A stretch of DNA of 64,000 bases from Typha latifolia (Eukaryota; Streptophyta; Magnoliopsida; Poales; Typhaceae): the NCBI GenBank assembly GCA_019914945.1, contig CM034111.1:1922001-1986000 (forward strand), given 5' to 3'. Shown in pieces: positions 59,111 through 64,000 of this stretch (position 1 is the stretch's first letter; each line of letters opens with the position of its first letter). The position numbers and the translations under genes were made by a program. Below the pieces are notes generated by a model. That model worked only from the letters and a program-made list of their open reading frames with translations. It was not told the origin of the DNA and did not search any database.

Positions 59111-61359
59111 AGGGAGAATTGGCGCATAAGTTAGCGAGGGAGATTTTTTTTAAGGATTTTTACTTAATTGTCACTTTTTTTTAATAAATATTATAATTGT
59201 CATTTAAATATTTTCACTCAATTGTCATTACAATTAATTTTTTAATAAATGATCCACAGAATATTTCTAACAAATGGCATTTGAAATTAATAAATATATT
59301 AAAGTTTATAACCTAAAATATTTGCCAGTCAATTTTTTCTTACATAGAAAAAATTATACTATGATATTGAGTAATAATATTATGTTAGCTTTTGATAGCA
59401 GTTATATAATTACAATGAGAATTATAATATTAGAAAATTCTCAATGACAACTGCCTAACAATCTCAAATTATTAATTGATCAATGATGAATGGTGGGCCA
59501 CATGATATAAATTGGAGGCATGAGGAGATGACATCTGTTCAGCATCTTTCTTACTACATTATTAGGGCATTGGTTTTGGAAAAAAAATTAAATTTAAAAT
59601 TTTTGCATGGAAATTAGGGTTGCATGTGTATGAGGGAGAGTTCCTAGGTACTTCTAATGGCAAAGCATGTGAATGGGGTAGTGTGGATAGGAATGAGGTT
59701 TAGGGTTTACCTTAATTTAGTGGCTTAGAAAATAAGCAAAGCCTTGGGTGGAGAGAAGCACCAACTAAGTGCACTGTTTTAGAGGGGAATTGACAGCCTT
59801 AACCTTGTTGGATTTAGCACAAGCAGCATGATAAGTATATTATTAACTGCTATCAAATTGGCATCAATGGACATATTCTCAAGGGAATCAAGGAGAATTG
59901 GAATACTTTGTGTGGTTTAGAGGATTTGATTAAGCTATCATCTAGCTTCTAGGGAAGCCCATAGATCCCAACTTTGTTTAAAAGAACGTGACAAAGTTGA
60001 GAATCCACTATGATGATCTCTATTACAAATTAAAAGTGGTTTATAGTGGAGATTAATAAAGAACTTGATGTTATCGAAAACAAAGCTTGTTCAGCAATCT
60101 TGCTGGGTTTATTGAGTGCAAAGTTATCCCTTTTTTTTCAAAAAAAAAAAACTAATGTGCTTACTCATTGAACCCATTATTGAAGTTAGGGTTTGTAGTG
60201 TGTATCATTCTAAAATATTTTATTTGCATGTATACCTTCAAACATTGATATTTATATCTATGTCTCTTGAAACACAGTTTTTACATGGATTCAACTTTTT
60301 ATTTCATGAATATCCTTCACACGTCAATAACTTTTAAAACTCCCATCAATTTTAACTGTGAAAAGATTATAATATCATTATTCTTCTTTGTACATGTTAA
60401 TTTTTGCCAGGTTACTAACTTAAAGGATTATGAAGCATCATGAAATTATCCACGCAAATTTTATGGATTATGAAGTACACACATAAATAAGAAATTTTAG
60501 AGTATATATATATATATAAATCCATGAGACAGTTTTTAAACTATATGGCATTTTCTTTAAAGCAATTTCTTTGACATTTTGCATGAAGATAATAGCATAT
60601 TTTGCCAATCTAGATGTAGGATTTACATTAATGTCAATAATATCAAGATTCCTTTTGTCGCCAATTACCAGCACAATTCTGAAGGTTTTAATATTAGTCA
60701 CGTAACAAGTACTCAAATTTCATGAACTTTTATTTCGCTTTAAGTACTGGATAGAGTTGAGAGTTTAATCATGAAATAATTAACATTTCTGAGACAGCCG
60801 CTCGTGCAATTAATTATTCAAATTAATGCCTTAAGAACTCTAATAAATATTGGAAGCATGATTGGATACAACCAAAATAATAGTATGATAAGCATTATAA
60901 CGCAGGGTTCTAATTATGAAACCATAAGTTTGGAATACATATTTTGCATATGATACGCAATGATGGGAACTTAACTCCTAATGACTCTGGAAGTATTATG
61001 GTTTATAAACTCGTTTAAATCATTTCTTGCACTCGAAAAAATGCACGGGAAAATGCTAATTAGGGCCCAAGCCAGGTAAGAGGAAAGTGTCATCTAGCTA
61101 TTAATTGTTGATGTGAGAGAATCCTGTGATGCAAGCAAAGCTAATTAAAAAGAAGATGAGTGTAGCTGCCCATGCTTAGAAAAATCCCAATTCCCTAGTG
61201 TCGGTTTGACTTGAATACTATGGATAAAAGAGCATAGATTCCAGATTATCGCATCATGAAGTTTGAATTAGGTACATAATTCAAATTATAATTTAAACTT
61301 TGGTTAGTTAAGTTTGTGCGGCATAAAATTCAAGCTAATTCAAACTCTTAAAATGACAT
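59111..61359. other. AT-rich intergenic region
   Basis: No gene or element recognised. Short AT microsatellite at 60505-60520 and A-run at 60140-60150. Confidence 0.5.
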
Positions 61360-61600
61360 CCCCCCCCCCCCACCCCACCCTTCTCCAAGTGCAAAGAGCC
61401 CATCAACCCCACCCTACTCATGCGTGCACACGCCATTTCCGACCTCTTGTCCTTCCCTCGCCACCTTAGAGGACTTCGTCGTCACCCCTTACCCCACCCC
61501 CGCCCATGTCATTTCCGACCCATTGTCCGTCCCTCGCCGCCTTGACGGACTTTGGGGTCTCCTACATCCTCTTCAACTACATTGTCATTATTGTCTTCCA
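61360..61600. repeat. C-run and 76-bp imperfect tandem duplication
   Basis: A run of 12 C (61360-61371) opens a C-rich island unlike its AT-rich surroundings. CATTTCCGACC...TCGCC...CTT occurs at 61434 and again at 61510. This looks like a transposon fragment or captured GC-rich DNA. Confidence 0.55.
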
Positions 61601-63677
61601 TATGTTGAACTTGTCTTATCTCCCAACTGCAACAACGTTAGTTTTACCCTATCTTGTTAACCATGACTATCTATTTTATTTTTCTATTATTTCTTTTGTA
61701 GGGTTTTGTTATTGATTGATGATTGTTGTTTAGCCTCTTGAGTTTCATAGGGTTGTGTTATTTTTAAAATTTAACACATAATATTTATGCATAGTAAATC
61801 TAGTTTTTTGTTTGAAAAATAAATAGATGTTATTTAATATGAATAATAACAAAATTAAGAAATTTTGGCTTGTGAGACACACTGAAGCGTAGCTGCTCTA
61901 AAGAACACCACCTTAATCTGCGCACACGGGTTTTTTCCTTAAAAAAACACCACCTTAAAATTAAGAGAGTTAAACTTGATTACTATAACACTGATTAGTG
62001 GTCGGGCTCCAAGCTTAGCGATCAATTCTAAGATGAAAATTAATTAAGAATGTCCCAGTTAAATTATTATTTATTATTAGAATTTGAACAAAAAAAAATT
62101 CATATTATATGAGCCTCCTTAATTATTTGAGTATAAATCGGCTTAATTATGTCTCTTGTTATAATGCATGTATCAAGACCTATTTTACTAAGACAAAACT
62201 TGGCTTCTTCCTAATGATATCTTCATATAACAATCTCTCCGCCAAACCTATGGAGTAGGGTGAGTAAAACAAAAATTTACAAATATTCAAATGAAGCAAA
62301 TGAAGACTTCATCATAAACTCCCAAAGTCTCCTTTTTTTTCCAAAGTTTTGAAGAAAAATCCTGGACTAAATCTTATCACTTAGAAGTAAACAGGCAGCC
62401 AGAATCTTTCTCTTAGATATGCAACTCCCAGTAAATTGTGCCCACTGGCATTGGGAGAATGCAAAAGGACTTAGATTGGCCTTGAATAGTTTGAGATATA
62501 AAACAACAAATGGATTCTCACTTGATCTCATTTTGTCTTCTCTTCAACTACACTACACTCTTTGTAATTAAGTTTTTTTAACTCACATGTAGATTTACTC
62601 TTTCACATGTACTAGATTTCAGGGGAGACAAAATCTAGATGTGGCCATCTAACTAGATATATGTGATCATACCTATGCCCATGTATAGAGACAAAGAACC
62701 TAATGTCAGGAGCAATGGATGCATATATCTTAATGTCTGGTAGTGCACTCAAGTCAATGGTTGTGTTCTTGAACGAAATTATAAATAGGGAACAGCCATA
62801 CTTTGCTAGATTCTCTCGGATATATAGATGGGATTTGCTTGTGGAACGAGAGGGAAGAGGTGCATGAATGCGTACCAGAGCATAGGGATGGAGATGGAAG
62901 TATTCATAGGTAAAGTAGTAAGAATAGAGGGAAGTTTTGAAGGATTAAATTTGGAGAGAAGTCGGCAGGAGACACTGCAGCATACTGGATTTTTATAATC
63001 TGTTTGCCTGTTTGTTTGTTTGTTTGTTTGTTTGTTTGTTGTTTAAATCCCTGCACATTGAACACGGACCAACTAAATGGCAGGAATTGTTGCTATCTGT
63101 TGCAAAATAGAGTTCTCACTTGCTCCAAGAATTGGTCTCAATGTTAAATATCAAATGAACAGAAAAAACCTTTAGATCAAAGACCAATTATATAATTTAT
63201 ACCGTATTACTTAAGAACTACCTTACAAGATTATGATGTTAGATGAGTGAAAATTTTATATTTTAAATAACAAATAGATTTGATAGTATTCGAACTCCAA
63301 ATCTCTACTATGATACTACGATAATTCACTATCTATTTTAAAATCTTAAGTTATAAAGATATGTAATTTTTTTATTTTATATTCTAGTATTAGAATAAAT
63401 ATTGAAAAAGTTTGTTCTTTACCGAAGCCCAGAGGAAAAAAAAAAACTTTTTCTTAGAGGTTTCAATTTTATCCCAGAGATATCTGAGGTTATTATAATA
63501 TCGAACAAGTTCCCCATTCTATTTTTCCATCTTTTTAACTGAAGATTTTACCGTGCAATTCAATCAGCATTCAAGGACAAATATACAGTTTGACAGATCG
63601 ATGTACTTTTATACCATCACCAACTATCAATGGCTGAGGAACAGAAGCATGTCATGGATTAGGAATTGCCAGTACGA
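61601..63677. other. intergenic; one TTTG microsatellite
   Basis: No gene recognised. A (TTTG)n tract of about 35-40 bp lies at 63001-63043. The last part may be the 3' UTR of the exon at 63678-63809. Confidence 0.5.
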
Positions 63678-63809
63678 TCATGTTTGATTTCTGGAAGTCT
63701 TTTGCTGAGAATATGTTCTGATTCTGAGAAATAATCTGTCAGATCGCTGAGCAATCCACTCAGCTTCCAAATTATTAACAACAAGTAAATCATCTGCAAT
63801 TTGTTCAAC
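63678..63809 (-). CDS. probable last exon of an unidentified gene, continues right of window
   Basis: A 132-bp open frame with no ATG, bounded upstream by a good acceptor (CATCATTCAG|GTTGAA) and ending in TGA. It reads VEQIADDLLVVNNLEAEWIA and continues QRSDRLFLRIRTY. The sequence is helical, acidic then basic, and far more protein-like than the competing Ile/Leu-rich ATG-initiated frame over the same stretch. The remaining window (63810-64000) would be intron, so other exons lie outside. I do not recognise the family. Confidence 0.5.
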   Translation of the reverse strand, partial: VEQIADDLLVVNNLEAEWIAQRSDRLFLRIRTYSQQKTSRNQT

Positions 63810-64000
63810 CTGAATGATGGATTGATGGCTTCCATTATTAACTCAGAAAAAAGATTATATGCAAGAAACACTCATCAGTGCATTTCTCCAACGACTATTC
63901 CTGATGGGAAGATTTTGATATTTTATGTTTAACAATCAATTCATACTCGTAGATTGCTTAAAACTAAATTTAACACAAGATAGAAGATCTACACTGAGGG

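Overview
This is a 64 kb piece of a flowering-plant nuclear genome. The genes are split by GT-AG introns, lie far apart in A/T-rich DNA, and belong to plant-only families. Very GC-rich first exons (22667-23312, 28024 downwards, the histone demethylase) beside AT-rich introns suggest a monocot, but I cannot name the species. No rRNA, CRISPR, phage or bacterial feature was seen.

Layout, left to right. 379-1897 (+): last four exons of an OEP64/Toc64-type TPR receptor. 2834-3844 (+): STOP-type C2H2 zinc-finger regulator. 3845-9020: mostly intergenic, with two doubtful small ORFs. 9021-16855 (-): complete 11-exon LRR-II receptor kinase with a probable leader exon near 18.7 kb. Its start-codon region is tandemly duplicated and one intron uses a GC donor. 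18.9-22.6 kb: AT-rich DNA with one inverted-repeat element. 22667-24308 (+): two-exon plant protein of unknown function. 25165-28024 (-): four-exon APR-like thioredoxin-fold protein. 30773-31990 (-): mitochondrial PORR-domain protein. 33742-35254: solo LTR with target-site duplication. 36432-38915 (-): LSD1-type histone demethylase (LDL1). 40541-43775 (+): six-exon RRM protein preceded by a uORF.

The right third is a gene graveyard plus a UGT85 glucosyltransferase cluster. It holds a PPR fragment (45.5 kb), an intron-bearing MnmE/TrmE GTPase pseudogene (46.1-47.7 kb), an intact UGT (47731-49432, -), and a UGT pseudogene (50326-52489, -) that was broken both by a solo LTR with a perfect target-site duplication and by an internal deletion. 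These are followed by a second intact UGT (53193-54794, +) with a leader made almost entirely of GA repeat, a decayed UGT fragment (55.2-55.6 kb), and an EPFL1-type secreted-peptide gene with two frameshifts (56887-57306, -). 58115-59038 (-) is an EXORDIUM-like cell-wall protein. The last 5 kb are intergenic except for a probable terminal exon of an unidentified minus-strand gene (63678-63809) running off the right edge.

The genes do not form one pathway. The only functional grouping is the UGT85 tandem cluster. Nothing here looks like a new multi-gene system. The best leads are dated gene-death events and unusual 5' leaders.
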